This document shows positions 44,181-55,959 of a DNA stretch of 64,000 nucleotides, in pieces. Source of the stretch: Xiphydria camelus (Eukaryota; Arthropoda; Insecta; Hymenoptera; Xiphydriidae). Position numbers and translations under genes: made by a program. Location of the stretch: assembly GCA_963678675.1 (NCBI GenBank), contig OY783193.1:28744750-28808749 (forward strand), in the 5' to 3' direction. The notes under the pieces were generated by a model. It ran no database searches and was not told the origin of the DNA. It saw nothing but the letters and a program-made list of their open reading frames with translations. Position 1 is the stretch's first letter. The number at the start of each line of letters is the position of its first letter.

Positions 44181-44992
44181 TCGTTTTCAGCTAGATTTAC
44201 TCAAGTGGACACAGCATTGAGAACAATCTAGCGAGAGTTAGTCTAGAATCTCGGTTGAGAAAAATAAATCTAGCTAGATTGCAGTGGATACACGATAAAA
44301 ATTTACTGCCAGAGAAATTTCAGTCTATTTGACCGGCTAAATAGATAGTAACTCAGTCTAGCGAGAGTGATAGACGCCGGGTCGCAAGCGAAGGGCTTCG
44401 ACCGCGTGCTCAGATTTCAGGAGCCTCGCGGGAGGCAACAGAAACCCTCTGCCTTTTATGCTCTCCTCGCACAAAGTGCAGACCCGCAATAAATTCGACT
44501 ATTGCGGTGCACGTGTACTTCTTCGGGGATAGCACCAACCGAACGTCGCTGAATCTCCGTACTCTCCCGGCGCCAATTTTCATGCTCCAGCTCGGTGGTT
44601 TCGAAGAATTTCCTTCTCCCACCATGCATAGAAAAACAAAGTCGAAGCATACCCCTGCCCCGCTAGCCGCTTTTACAATCACTTACTGTTCGCAATTCTC
44701 TGTGTAAAGACCAACTCCTGCTCGAGACTCAATAGACATTGATAATACAACGCCATTCCGGCTGGTTATTCACATAAGAGTTAAAAATATAAAAATGCCG
44801 GTGATGTGTTGTGCAGATGAACTATTACATACTTAGTTTTGTTGTGTGATTGTTTGCAAGTATTGCAGTTAAATATGAGTGATAGTGACAATATTATGAG
44901 TGATCGTGACATTATGAAATAGAAACAAGTATTGATCATTGTCAAATCAAGTGAATACAATTGAAAGAAAACCAAAAATAGAGATATAAATA
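44181..44992. other. spacer without recognised gene
   Basis: Frames at 44410-44700 overlap on both strands but show no motif. 44215-44370 holds repeated TCTAGCGAGAGT motifs. Possibly native intron. Confidence 0.35.
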
Positions 44993-45465
44993 ATAGTATG
45001 TACAAATAATACGTGTGTGTATAATAACATATAATATAAAACAGTTTTTATAGAAAAATTGTTAGATGTGAAACATCGAAATTCTTCTTTGTAGAAAGTA
45101 TGCGATAGGAAGGATGGACCACGCGTCCGTCGAAAGAACACGTGCGCCAGTGCGCATTTGTATTTATGACTGTGGTACTATTAAACGGTACGAGAGAACC
45201 GTTGTCTCTTATTCAAAAAGCGCATTTAGTTTACTCTCTCTTAACTCTGTCATCGGTAAGTACTGTTTAATAGTATCACAGTCATAAATACAAATGCGCA
45301 CTGGCGCACGTGTTCTTTCGACGGACGCGTGGTCCATCCTTCCTATCGCATACTTTCTACAAAGAAGAATTTCGATGTTTCACATCTAACAATTTTTCTA
45401 TAAAAACTGTTTTATATTATATGTTATTATACACACACGTATTATTTGTATATACTATTATTTGT
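44993..45465. mobile_element. BB: 470-bp near-perfect palindrome
   Basis: Arms of about 205 bp share ACACGTGTTCTTTCGACGGA and AAGAATTTCGATGTTTCACA or complements. The loop 45195-45260 contains TTAGTTTACTCTCTCTTAAC. The 64- and 75-codon frames in opposite arms are the same mirrored sequence. Confidence 0.85.
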
Positions 45466-46132
45466 TTTCAGCGCCATACGAGAACGGGACGGATTGATGG
45501 AAATGTGATTTTTCTTCGCAGTCAAAAATCAACCTAGGTAGAAAAGAATTCTCTAGAATTGCGGTACAATGCCACGGTATGAATATCAGGTTCTACCGAC
45601 ATGACATGCTTCGACAAGGTCTGTATCAACTTTAGCGGTATATTGGGGGCACTGCACTAATCCTGTGGCACATTTTTTTACAGAAGGAACCATGAACCTT
45701 GATTTATTTTTACAACTCGGTACTGTACACGAAAAAACCATTTTATATTACATTTTTTATTTCAATTTCACTACATATAGATTCATAAATTAAGGTTATA
45801 TTTTCATTCTTTACTCCTGCAATGCCTACTATGAAGTAGGCTGCCATATTGATATATCGATACCATCGATACCTTACTTTGAAAATTTCGTAAGTGCAAT
45901 TTTTGTCAAAAATTGCACTCCGAGGTATTCAAAGCAAGGTATCGATATTTCAAATTAGGCGGTCAAAAAGGGTGTTTAGCTTGGTGACGCCGAAGTTTAC
46001 TCCCTCGCCCACCAGCCAACCTAATTGACAGCTACCGGCAGATCAGAGGCCCCTTTCTCGAACTCGCTCGTATCTTTGCGTGCACGCATCTTAGGGAATA
46101 AACCAATCAGGATCAAGTATTCCGTATCAAGG
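45466..46132. other. old repeats including an S-family copy (45545-45690)
   Basis: 45466-45680 (CAGCGCCATACGAGAACGGG onward) is repeated at 55120-55335. The S part has CCGCTAAAGTTGATACAGAC in complement. At 45850-45960 a further inverted pair (GGTATCGAT/ATCGATACC) is seen. No gene. Confidence 0.5.
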
Positions 46133-46736
46133 AACGTATACGCATCTTAGCGAGTAGATCAATCAGGACCCCCACCACAACGGAATACTTGATCCTGATT
46201 GGTCTATTCGCTTAGATGCGTATACGTAACTTTGCAAGTGACTTGAGAAATTTATTTACGAGTAATAGGCAAAATTTCAGCGGTGCATGCAAAAGGATTT
46301 CTTAAAACTATTCCAACGTCTCGAGTTAATATGTAACAACATATATACTGTCATAAGTAGTATCTTTACATGTGATGAAACAATTCGTCACGGTTATTGG
46401 AAGAGTATACTTATTGTTAGAGTTAAAGTTAAAATGTCTACATGGATTTCTGAAGACGACCAAGATATAAGAAAAATTCGATGGCCTGTAAATTCGAAAG
46501 CGGTATGTTTTATTTCTCCAAAATACTAAAGCAAAGTGAAAAATATAAGGGCACTCTAGTTTATACATCCCTTTCAAAATATCACGAGAATAAATTAAAA
46601 GTAACGTGGTTATAATTAATTAGCTCGTATCGGTATAAAATGTGAGATTTTAATTTGGTGGTAATAAAAAGCTATTCTCCTACATGTAGGTACGTATTCT
46701 CCTCATGAATAAATTTCAAAAAGTAATGAAATCCCC
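46133..46736 (-). repeat. CC2 MITE plus Q-family segment, inverted copy of 36023-36627
   Basis: 46133-46230 is CC2 and 46231-46736 is Q. Together with F3 they form an inverted counterpart of 35291-36627. Confidence 0.75.
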
Positions 46737-47467
46737 CCACAAAAACAGATTCTCTGTAAAAAAAAAGGCGGCATGTTCATTCAGTGCCAACAAGAATTGA
46801 TACGTAAAATACTCTCCAAAAAAGGTTTGAAATCAATTAAGATCGCCATGTTCAATATTTATGTATAAAAAGTAAAAGGCATCATTTGAAAGGAAAATTA
46901 TTGTAACTCGTTACTAAAAAATTCGACTAAAAAAATTTAGGTATAAACAAATTTTCATAAAAAAGAACTTGCCGCGTTTTTTCCTTCAAAATAAAGAATT
47001 TACAGAGAATTACATTCGATGTTTATGCACTTATGAGAGATTTTAAATAAATTCATACACTCTTATATGATACCACCAGTATACCGAACGTCGCACGAGA
47101 AACCGATCAGGCGGGGGCCTTCTGAATTTCTCTGAATTTGACTTTGGCAGTGCAATTTATGAATCACTCTAGCACCGTCCAAGCACTGCAAATTATTCGG
47201 TATAGTGGACAAAATATGAAAACTTAAACGCGGCAAGTTTTTTTTAGGAAAATTTGTTTATACCTAAATTTTTTTAGTCGAATTTTTTAGTAACGAGTTA
47301 CAATAATTTTCCTTTCAAATGATGCCTTTTACTTTTTATACATAAATCTTGAACATGGCGATCTTAATTGATTTCAAATCTATTTTGGAGAGTATTTTAC
47401 GTATCAATTTTTGTTGGCACTGAATGAACATGCCGCCTTTTTTTTTACAGAGAATCTGTTTTTGTGG
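46737..47467. mobile_element. F3: complete F-family palindrome
   Basis: Same tips and internal order as F2. The right tip GTTTTTGTGG runs directly into the right SS copy at 47468 (GGGGTATATATAACTG), so F3 sits at the edge of that duplication. Confidence 0.85.
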
Positions 47468-48540
47468 GGGGTATATATAACTGTATAAGTTCGGAACGTG
47501 GCGACATTTGGTCGACGGAGGGGATAGCGTGGGTAACGCTATGCACCCTCATTGGCTAATTAGAGGAGGGTCGGTGGAACAGCCAATTACGCTGGGGCTG
47601 GCCGAGTCTGTGTCCAAAGGGCGAAGGTACCGTTGCTAACGGTTTCCCGAGCCCCACGCTCACGAATCAAAAATGACGCATCTTTGTTCTTGACCAAATT
47701 TTGAATCAAAATATAAAGTAGATTTGAAAGTATGCCATATACTTCTTCTTTTTCAGGGCGATTTTTCCACCCCACTATGCAATACGATTGTCTCGACTTC
47801 GGCATAATGAAAAACAACCTTTCTTTTATAGGATGTGTTACTAATTCTCACAAAATATTAACTTTCCCTATGTACACCCGGGGATACGGTATCTGTCGCT
47901 GGTGACTTTTTTTAAACGTTATTTTTAAACGTACTAACCAATAATTAATAATCCTCATGCTTTCATTAACGAGAGTAGACGCCACCGTAGCTAATGAGCG
48001 CATGAGAATTAATTATTCATTGGTTAGTACGTTTAAAAATAACGTTTAAAAAAAGTCACCAGCGACAGATACCGTATCCCCGGGTGTACCGTGTAGAAAA
48101 TGTAACGTTTTTAATGCTTACCCTTGCCACTAGAGTGCACAGCGTCTATGCGCGAACCGACTGGGACGCATGCGCAGCGGCATGCAGTCAAGCGGAAAAA
48201 ATTTTCTAAGTCCACGAGTGTGCCGTTGGAAAATTGTATGTCTTATTTCGGCTGGAGTGGGGATTCAGTACTAGTTACTCCTTCGATACTAGCATAAGCG
48301 GTTCTCGGAATTTCAACGTTACCCTTTTTGGCTGGAGTGGGGATTCAGTACTAGAACGCCTAAACGATTACCCTTACGATGCGATCGACGTCGGTTTCCT
48401 ATTGTGTTTGGAAACACAATGGAATGACCGGCGCGATCGACGACTCCGATGACCGTTTGAAGACTAAAATTTCGACTCGGGACGCGATCGACGACTCAGA
48501 TGACCGTTTGATGACTAAAATTTCGACTCGCGCGCGAGAA
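47468..48540 (-). repeat. SS: right copy of the inverted segmental duplication
   Basis: Complement of 32340-33165. It carries the TT insertion and a second 51-bp unit near 48430-48540 (CGATCGACGACTCCGATGAC) that the left copy lacks. The THAP-like fragment is at 47817-47587. Confidence 0.85.
47875..48086. mobile_element. TT: 212-bp palindromic MITE, TA target duplication
   Basis: CACCCGGGGATACGGTATCT and complement as tips, flanked by TA at 47873-47874 and 48087-48088. The left SS copy has the uninterrupted CCCTATATACCGTG site (complement, near 32755). The arms share CAATAATTAATAATCC-type text and ACGTTTAAAAATAACGTTTA. Confidence 0.85.
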
Positions 48541-48595
48541 GGTTTATGTAAATCCCTCGTTAACCACCCCTCCCATTCTCCGCACACACGTACCT

Positions 48596-49272
48596 CCCCG
48601 GGTTGAATATTTTGACCTGGTAAGCCCTGCTAAGAATGAACGTTTGCAGGTCTAAAAGGAATGAACCAGGTCTTAGGGAAATGTATTAGGTTGTAACATA
48701 AATTTGGAATAACGTTTTTGACGTTGAGTCGACATTGTTCTAAACGGCGTAACTTTTTAACCACGAACCACAGCAAAACAGTTTATACCTGAAAATAACC
48801 GCAAGAAAACGAGCTTTCAAATGAGGTATAACACGTCACTGAATTTGCTTTACATACCTGAAAAAACAAGAATTATTCCAAATTTATGTTACAACCTAAT
48901 AGAAAGTAAACCTTGCTTGTCCTTTCATAGCCTAGTTACGGTGAATATCAGATGCAAACAGGTCTAACACGGACTTTTCACAGTAGACCTGGGAAAGCCG
49001 TTATTATCCTATCGCAGGTACTAACCAGGTCTAAGAAGGCCTTCTGAATTTTGTTTCCCCCACCCTTTTCCCTTTCTCCCCCGTATACGTAATTCCTCCT
49101 ACGTAATTTTCGTTCACCACAGACAATTTCTGAACACGATTTTTCGACACGTGACGTTCATGACACTAAGTGTGTTAAATACCAATTAAATAACTGCATA
49201 AATAATAACATTTCGACTCGGAATCGGCCTATGGACTCGACTGTAAGGCTAGGCCGACTCCTGCCTTAGACG
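48596..49272 (+). mobile_element. L2: L-family repeat, interrupted by a LINE (continues at 54280)
   Basis: CCCCGGGTTGAATATTTTGA, repeated CCAGGTCT boxes and GACTCCTGCCTTAGACG match L1. After the LINE the text resumes CCCTGTGGTCCTCTTA (54280-54295), as in L1 at 12562-12576. It also contains the EE MITE. Confidence 0.7.
48686..48899. mobile_element. EE: 214-bp mariner-type MITE, TA duplication
   Basis: Tips TTAGGTTGTAACATAAATTT and complement, flanked by TA (48684-48685, 48900-48901). TTAGGTTG is a common mariner terminus. The interior is non-coding. Confidence 0.9.
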
Positions 49273-49974
49273 TTTTTTTTTTTTTTTGAAACGGACGAGG
49301 AGGGGAATCTTCGAAAGACACCCAAGATGTAAGGAGGGTAGTGTCGGATTCGTACCGACTAAACCCCTCCTCAGGTTACCAATCCGGAGGTTATAAACCT
49401 AGAAGAGAAGGAAGGGGGCCCGCTAACGTTTTTTAGAGGCCGCTAACGCACCTGTGTGAAGTTAGCCCCCCACCTCCGAATAAAAAATTTTTGAATACAT
49501 GATCGTTTGCCCTTTGTTTGCCCATGATTGCCCATCACTTTGTTTTTTTGCCCAACTCACCGTTTAGAAGATATAGCTAAAAATAGGGCGGGGGGCTAAC
49601 TTCACGCTAGCCCCCCCATAACGTAATTTAGAAAATTCAAATGCATGATCGTTTGCCCTATGTTTGCCCATGATTGCCCATCACTTTATTTTTTTTGTCC
49701 AACCCACCGTTTAGAAGATATGGGGGGGGGGAAGCTAGCGTGAAGTTAGCCCCCCCATAGTGTAATTTCGAAAATTCAAATGCATGATCGTTTGCCCTTT
49801 GTTTGCCCATGATTGCCCATCACTTTGTTTCGTTTGTTCAACTCACCGTTCAGAAGATATAGGGTGGGGAAGTGGGGAAGTATTAGATATACAACTTTGC
49901 CTCTCCGCCGTCTTTATCGTAAGCCATCTACAATAGAACGGCAGAAGCAAAGTGGTAAGTTGTAACACCTCGGC

Positions 49975-50878
49975 ATCGCTTGCCCATTTTTAGATACAGT
50001 CTCAATGTGCATTTTCGACGTGATAACACTTCGGAATCGTTTGCCCATTTTTAGAAAGATTATCAGTAAGCATTTTCGACGTTTGCCCAACCCGTGGAAC
50101 CGCTCTACAGCGAGTTTCATAAGTGAAGTAAAAATGAAAAATCGTAAAATCGGCGATATCACCTCGGAATCGTTTGCCCATTTTTAGAAAGAGTATCAGT
50201 AAGCACTTTCGATGTTTGCCCAACCCGTGGAACCGCTCTACAGCGAGTTTCATAAGTGAAGTAAAAATGAAAAATCATAAAATCGGTGATATCAACTCGG
50301 AATCGTTTGCCCATTTTTAGAAAGAGTATCAGTAAGCACTTTCGACGTTTGCCCAACCCGTGGAACCGCTCTACAGCGAGTTTCATAAGTGAAGTAAAAA
50401 TGAAAAATCATAAAATCGATGATATCAACTCGGAATCGTTTGCCCATTTTTAGAAAGAGCTTTAGTAAGCATTTTCGATGTTTGCCCAACCCGTGGAATC
50501 GCTCTACAGCGAGTTTCATAAGTGATGTAAAAATGAAAAATCGTAAAATCGGTGATATCAACTCGGAAACGTTTGCCCATTTTTAGAAAAAGCTTCAGTA
50601 AGCATTTTCGATGTTTGCCCAACCCGTGGAATCGCTCTACAGCGAGGTTCATAAGTGATGTAAAAATGAAGAATCGTAAAATCGGTGATATCAACTCGGA
50701 ATCGTTTGCCCATTTTTAGAAAGAGTATCAGTAAGCATTTTCGACGTTTGTCCAACCCGTGGAACCGCTCTACAGCGAGTTTCATAAGTGATGTAAAAAT
50801 GAAAAATCGTAAAATCGGTGATATCAACTCGGAAACGTTTGCCCATTTTTAGAAAGAGCTTCAGAGTATTTTGGCCCA
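49975..50878 (-). repeat. 133-bp tandem array, left arm of J (about 6.8 units)
   Basis: The unit includes TTTGCCCATTTTTAGAAAGA, GTTTGCCCAACCCGTGGAA, CGCTCTACAGCGAGTTTCAT and AAAATCGTAAAATCGGTGAT. Because 133 is not a multiple of three, each unit changes frame, giving staggered 75-90 codon frames that are not genes. Confidence 0.92.
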
Positions 50879-50880
50879 CT

Positions 50881-51714
50881 CCAAAGAGTTTCGTAAATGA
50901 CTATGATTATTGACTTATGACTATTGTAAAAGCCGACTTAGAATTCGAAATATAGCGGTATTTATTACCGTGGCACTTTATGAAATGACTCATTCTGACC
51001 TGACTATATCATCAGGCTATCAAACATTTTGGACTTCTTTGCCTGTATCTACTTTTATACGCATATTGCATAGTTTGACGAGTTGATCATATGTTCTTTT
51101 AAAATCTGATACTTTAGACACAAAAATATAACTATTAAAAATTCATTAAAATATTTAATTTTCTATTTTTCTTTGTACTTGTTCTAAAATCTCGATTAAG
51201 AAATTTTACTAAATAATAAATTCTAAAACGTGTATAGAATTTCGATAAATATTCATAGGGGAATTGAGGACAAGGATGAGAAAATTTTAGAAGTGTTTGA
51301 AACAGACGATAAATATGTTTTCCTGGAGAATTAGCAACATACTTTAAAATATTTTTGAAAAACAAGGTCTCTAAACAATAGGTAAAATTGTAAAAGCTTT
51401 CATATGGTACTTTCAAACGTCCAAAAACACATCTGGTATCATAAGCTTTATAATATATGCTTCTTGCCGAGAAGACTGGAGAACATAAGAACCTGTCAAG
51501 AAGTTCTCAGGTCGAAAGGCACGTTCTGGATATACCCAGTTGGATCGTCGAGTTCCATAACTTGCATTTTCCTATATTTAGCAGTGCCGTATTCCTTACT
51601 GACAAGCAGATACGGGAAAATTTTAATTAGTTGTCGTTGAAACTTGGAAAGACTATTTCTCATGTATGTCGTATAATAAATTCTCTCCTATGATGATACT
51701 CTCTCGTATAATGA
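50881..51714. other. single-copy spacer of element J
   Basis: AT-rich. The longest frames (minus 51135-51416, plus 51404-51640) show no motif. No transposase is seen. Confidence 0.5.
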
Positions 51715-53112
51715 TACTCTTTCTAAAAATGGGCAAACGTTTCCGAGTTGATATCACCAATTTAACAATTTTTCATGTTTACATCACTTATGAAACTCGC
51801 TGTAGAGCGATTCCACGGGTTAGGCAAACGTCGAAAATGCTTACTGATAATCTTTTTAAAAATGGGCAAACGTTTCCGAGTTGATATCACCGATTTTACG
51901 ATTTTTCATTTTTACATCACTTATGAAACTCGCTGTAGAGCGGTTCCACGGGTTGGTCAAACGTCGAAAATGCTTACTGAAGCTCTTTCTAAAAATGGGC
52001 AAACGTTTCCGAGTTGATATCACCGATTTTACGATTTTTCATTTTTACATCACTTATGAAACTCGCTGTAGAGCGATTCCACGGGTTGGGCAAACATCGA
52101 AAATGCTTACTGAAGCTCTTTCTAAAAATGGGCAAACGTTTCCGAGTTGATATCACCGATTTTACGATTTTTCATTTTTACATCACTTATGTAACTCGCT
52201 GTAGAGCGATTCCACGGGTTGGGCAAACGTCGAAAATGCTTACTAAAGCTCTTTCTAAAAATGCGCAAACGTTTCCGAGTTGATATCACCGATTTTATGA
52301 TTTTTCATTTTTACTTCACTTATGAAACTCGCTGTAGAGCGGTTCCACGGGTTGGGCAAACGTCGAAAGTGCTTACTGATACTCTTTCTAAAAATGGGCA
52401 AACGATACCGAGGTAATATCGCCGATTTTACGATTTTTCATTTTTACTTCACTTATGAAACTCGCTGTAGAGTGGTTCCACGGGTTGGGCAAACGTGGAA
52501 AATGCTTACTGATACTCTTTCTAAAAATGGGCAAACGATTCCGAGTTGATATCACCGATTTTACGATTTTTCATTTTTACATCACTTATGAAACTCGCTG
52601 TAGAGCGATTCCACGGGTTAGGCAAACATTGAAAATGCTTACTGAAGCTCTTTCTAAAAATGGGCAAACGATTCCGAGTTGATATCACCGATTTTATGAT
52701 TTTTCATTTTTACTTCACTGATGAAACTCGCTGTAGAGCGGTTCCACGGGTTGGGCAAACATCGAAAGTGCTTACTGATACTCTTTCTAAAAATGGGCAA
52801 ACGATTCCGAGTTGATATCACCGATTTTATGATTTTTCATTTTTACTTCACTTATGAAACTCGCTGTAGAGCGGTTCCACGGGTTGGGCAAACGTCGAAA
52901 GTGCTTACTGATACTCTTTCTAAAAATGGGCAATCGATTCCGAGGTGATATCGCCGATTTTACGATTTTTCATTTTTACTTCACTTATGAAACTCGCTGT
53001 AGAGCGGTTCCACGGGTTGGGCAAACGTCGAAAGTGCTTACTGATACTCTTTCTAAAAATGGGCAAACGATTCCGAAGTGTTATCACGTCGAAAATGCAC
53101 ATTGAGACTGTA
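51715..53112 (+). repeat. 133-bp tandem array, right arm of J (about 10.5 units)
   Basis: Same unit as the left array in opposite orientation. Units differ by a handful of substitutions (for example CGTTTCCGAG versus CGATTCCGAG, ACATCACTTA versus ACTTCACTTA). Those variants are also found in the left array, so the arrays have probably exchanged sequence. The unequal copy number shows independent expansion or loss. Confidence 0.92.
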
Positions 53113-53393
53113 TGTAAAAATGGGCAAGCGATGCCGAGGTGTTACTACTTACCACTTTGCTTCCGCCGTTCTATTGTAGATGGCTTACGATAAAGACGGC
53201 GGAGAGGTAAAGTTGTATATCTAATACTTCCCCACTTCCCCACCCTATATCTTCTGAACGGTGAGTTGGACAAACGAAACAAAGTGATGGGCAATCATGG
53301 GCAAACAAAGAGCAAACGATCATGTATTCAAAAATTTTTTATTCGGAGGTGGGGGGGCTCACTTCACACAGGTCGCTAACGCAAAGTGCGAAG

Positions 53394-54268
53394 CTAGTGT
53401 AGAGAGTTGGGGATGAGGGCACAAGGCCTGCGGATTTTATCTTTAGATTTGCAAGTATAAGAGCGTAGACCTCTGATGGAGGGGTTGGTGTGGTTGCTGA
53501 TAGAATTTCTGAGATTGACTGCGTATTTGACGGCAGCTTCGTTTAAAGGGGGGAGGTTCACCTCTTTGAGTAACTGAGAGTTCCTGATATACCAGGGAGT
53601 ATTTAACGAGCCTCGAAGGAGTCTCATGTAAGTACTTTGGAGTCTTTTAAAGGTGGGTGGGGAAGCTGCTCCCCATACCGGAATGGCGTAGGTGGAGATG
53701 CTTCTAATTATCGCGTTAAATGCTCTGAATTTCGTTTGCTGTGAAATGTTTTTGTTAATAAAGAAGGGTTTGAGGGCTACGAAGGCGGCGATCGCTTTGT
53801 TCCGGACAGAGGTAATCTGCTTCGACCAGTTGAGTTTTCTATCGAAGATTACTCCTAAATATCTGGCCGAGTTGCTCCAGGGGATGTGGTGATTGTTTAC
53901 TAGAAGTTCTTGAGGGGGGATATTGCGTCGGGACAAGAATACTGCCTCCGATTTAGTTTCATTAAGAGAGAAGCCCCATTTATGGTACCATTCGAGGAGC
54001 GTGGGTAAGAATTTATTCACTACTGAGGAGCAGAAAAACTTGACTTTAGAAGTGTAGAGGAGTGCAACGTCGTCGGCGTATTGTGCGATAGTAATTTTAT
54101 CGTGCGTGGGAATATCGTGGCAGTAAATGTTGAACAGGACTGGTGATAATTTGGAGCCTTGAGGGACTCCTGCTGTGACGGGTTGAGGGTCGGAGAGGCT
54201 TTTACCTGACTTGACCCTGAATGATCTGTCCGAGAGAGAGGAAGGCTTTAATAGTGCAGATTAGGTAA
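53394..54268 (-). pseudogene. reverse transcriptase C-terminal part, jockey-like non-LTR retrotransposon
   Basis: The minus-strand frame shows the RT motifs VTAGVPQGSKLSPVLFNIY (about 54185-54130), QYADDVALLY with YADD at 54080-54069, then SARYLGVIFDRKLNWSKQI and the IPVWGAASPPTFKRLQ stretch typical of the jockey clade, ending SLH and TAG near 53395. From about 54250 to 53394 the frame is open. Near 54240 a TC-run change separates the upstream LICTIKAFLS segment from SDRSFRVKSG. The endonuclease, the first ORF and the N-terminal RT are missing because of 5' truncation. The family normally copies its own RNA at the target. Confidence 0.92.
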
Positions 54269-54297
54269 TGCCTTAGACGCCCTGTGGTCCTCTTATC

Positions 54298-54617
54298 AAG
54301 AGACACGGCAGTGTCTCGCGGCATGTTCGTTCATCTAGTCTCGGCGTCGAAGCGAGCACCCGTGTATCTATACGCCACAAATATCTACCCCCTGCACCCC
54401 TCAATTTTTACATCGAATTTTCTCAATAAATATATGGTTATAACCAAAACTATGCTTAGTTACGCCATATAAATCGACTATTCTCTATCGATAGAGACCA
54501 GAGTAAATGTTGTAAGTTACATATTAACAGAGATTTTTCCTTAGAAACGCGAAGCCACGCCCCTTGCCCCTCAAAGTTGAGGATTTCTTTTCTCGGCCGC
54601 GATATATATATGTAAAA
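54298..54617 (+). mobile_element. P2: 0.32 kb interspersed repeat
   Basis: Inverted copy of P1. Starts AAGAGACACGGCAGTGTCTC just after the L2 remnant and ends near GCGATATATATATG. Confidence 0.8.
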
Positions 54618-55425
54618 ATGTCACAAAAATTCCGCCTGCCTTCGGCGGTATTCGGCCATGGTCGGAAATGTGTACACAGATGCGGCCACACGCATACGCC
54701 ATCAAAAATGTATGTGAGAGTGTGTGAGATAATATATTTCTTGAATGTTTAGTTGTTTTTCAAAATTTAAAAATATTTCCATTCGCGAAACGATTTCCCT
54801 CGCATTTTCTCGATCCTCGGACGCGCTTGTTAATAAAAAGTACAAATTCAGTGTAATCGGAGTAGTGAATCTCAATAGTGGTGAATGTGACAGATGCTCT
54901 GACAGCTAGCTAATCAAATCGTTTAGATATTTTTAATAATCAAGACAGTGCACGGAAGCAGTGTCATTTTTCTTTGGTTGCTGGTGCATGAAGAGCAGTA
55001 AAGGAGACATCTGTATCTCGGAAGAAGTGGCATCAGATAAGTAACTTCCTAACTGACTGTCTTAACCTCATTTTCATCCCTTATACAGAACAAATATCTT
55101 TGTGGTTATTCTATTTTTTGTTTTCAGCGCCATACGAGAACGGGACGGATTGACGGAAATTTGATTTTTCTTCGCAGTCAAAAATCAACCTAGGTAGAAA
55201 AGAATTCTCTAGAATTGCGGTACAATGCCACGGTATGAATATCAGGTTCTACCGACATGGCATGCTTAGACAAGGTCTGTATCAACTTTAGCGTTATATT
55301 AAGGGCACTGCACTAATCCTGTGGCACATTTTTCTATCTAGGAAAGCATATTATTATGGTAATACAGCTGTACAGCGTTCCGATAATATACCGTCTTCCC
55401 GTACTCACAGTATACATGCATTTTT
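54618..55425. other. spacer and repeat debris
   Basis: 54618-55119 has no recognised feature. 55120-55340 repeats 45466-45690, including the S-family text. No gene. Confidence 0.4.
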
Positions 55426-55935
55426 TACCTCCAATATATGCCGGAATTAAAAATCTCTAGAACTCTGCGGTACAATGCCACGGTAGGAATATCAGGTTCT
55501 ACCGACATGACATGCTTCGGCAAGGTCTGTATGAACTTTAGCGGTATATTGGGGGCACTGCACTAATCCTGTGGTACATTTTTCTATCTGGGAAAGCATA
55601 TTATTATGGTAGTACAACTGTACAGCGTTCCGATAATATATAATTGGAACTTTTGATAATACGAAAGGGGGAATATGTCGATAAAGAAAAGATAATAAAA
55701 TAATTACTTCATTATTGTAATCCAATTCTATCGTATCTCCTACTTTTCTACCACGGCTTTCCCAGAGAGAAAAATGTGCCACAGGATTAGTGCAGTGCCC
55801 CCAATATATTATATATAATGCTAAAGTTGATACAGACCTTGTCGAAGCATGTCATGCCGGTAGAATTTGATATTCCTACCGTGGCATTGTAGCGCAGAGT
55901 TCTAGAGATTTTTAATTCCGGCATATTAGAGGTAA
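55426..55935. mobile_element. S-family palindrome
   Basis: Left ACCTCCAATATATGCCGGAA and right TTCCGGCATATTAGAGGTAA. Inside, GGCACTGCACTAATCCTGTG and its complement pair. Single arms of the same family are found at 37365-37510, 45545-45690 and 55210-55340. Confidence 0.75.
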
Positions 55936-55959
55936 AACCTCCACTCCATCGCCTTCGAC

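Larger units (their letters stand above)
49450..53373. mobile_element. J: 3.9 kb foldback element, 9-bp target duplication CGCTAACGC
   Basis: Tips ACCTGTGTGAAGTTAGC and GCTCACTTCACACAGGT, flanked by CGCTAACGC at 49441-49449 and 53374-53382. Each arm has repeated tip-proximal modules (ATGATCGTTTGCCC, GCCCATGATTGCCCATCAC), a GATGGCTTACGATAAAGACG-type block, then a 133-bp tandem array. Arms: about 49450-50880 and 51715-53373. The spacer is 50881-51714. It shares tips and internal blocks with the compact RR element. The 9-bp duplication and long arms suggest a Mutator-like foldback element. Confidence 0.88.
49273..54268 (-). mobile_element. 5'-truncated jockey-like LINE with 11-bp target duplication, split by element J
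   Basis: On the minus strand the element enters in the RT domain at 54268, reaches its stop codon near 53395, is broken by J (49450-53373), resumes as 3' UTR at 49440-49288 and ends in a T15 run (poly(A) on its own strand) at 49273-49287. The duplication TGCCTTAGACG is at 49262-49272 and 54269-54279. L1 has the corresponding single site (TGCCTTAGAAG near 12550). Only about 1.07 kb of LINE sequence remains, so it is a dead-on-arrival insertion. Confidence 0.9.

Noticed and set aside
49975..53112. CRISPR-like array because of regular repeats
   Set aside because: The whole 133-bp unit is repeated without unique spacers, and the sequence is animal nuclear DNA.
49914..53193. Many overlapping 75-90 residue frames with KLAVERFHGLGK and KMGKRF text, looking like a protein family
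   Set aside because: They are one 133-bp tandem repeat read in rotating frames in both arms of J; the period is not a multiple of three and there are no splice or start signals.
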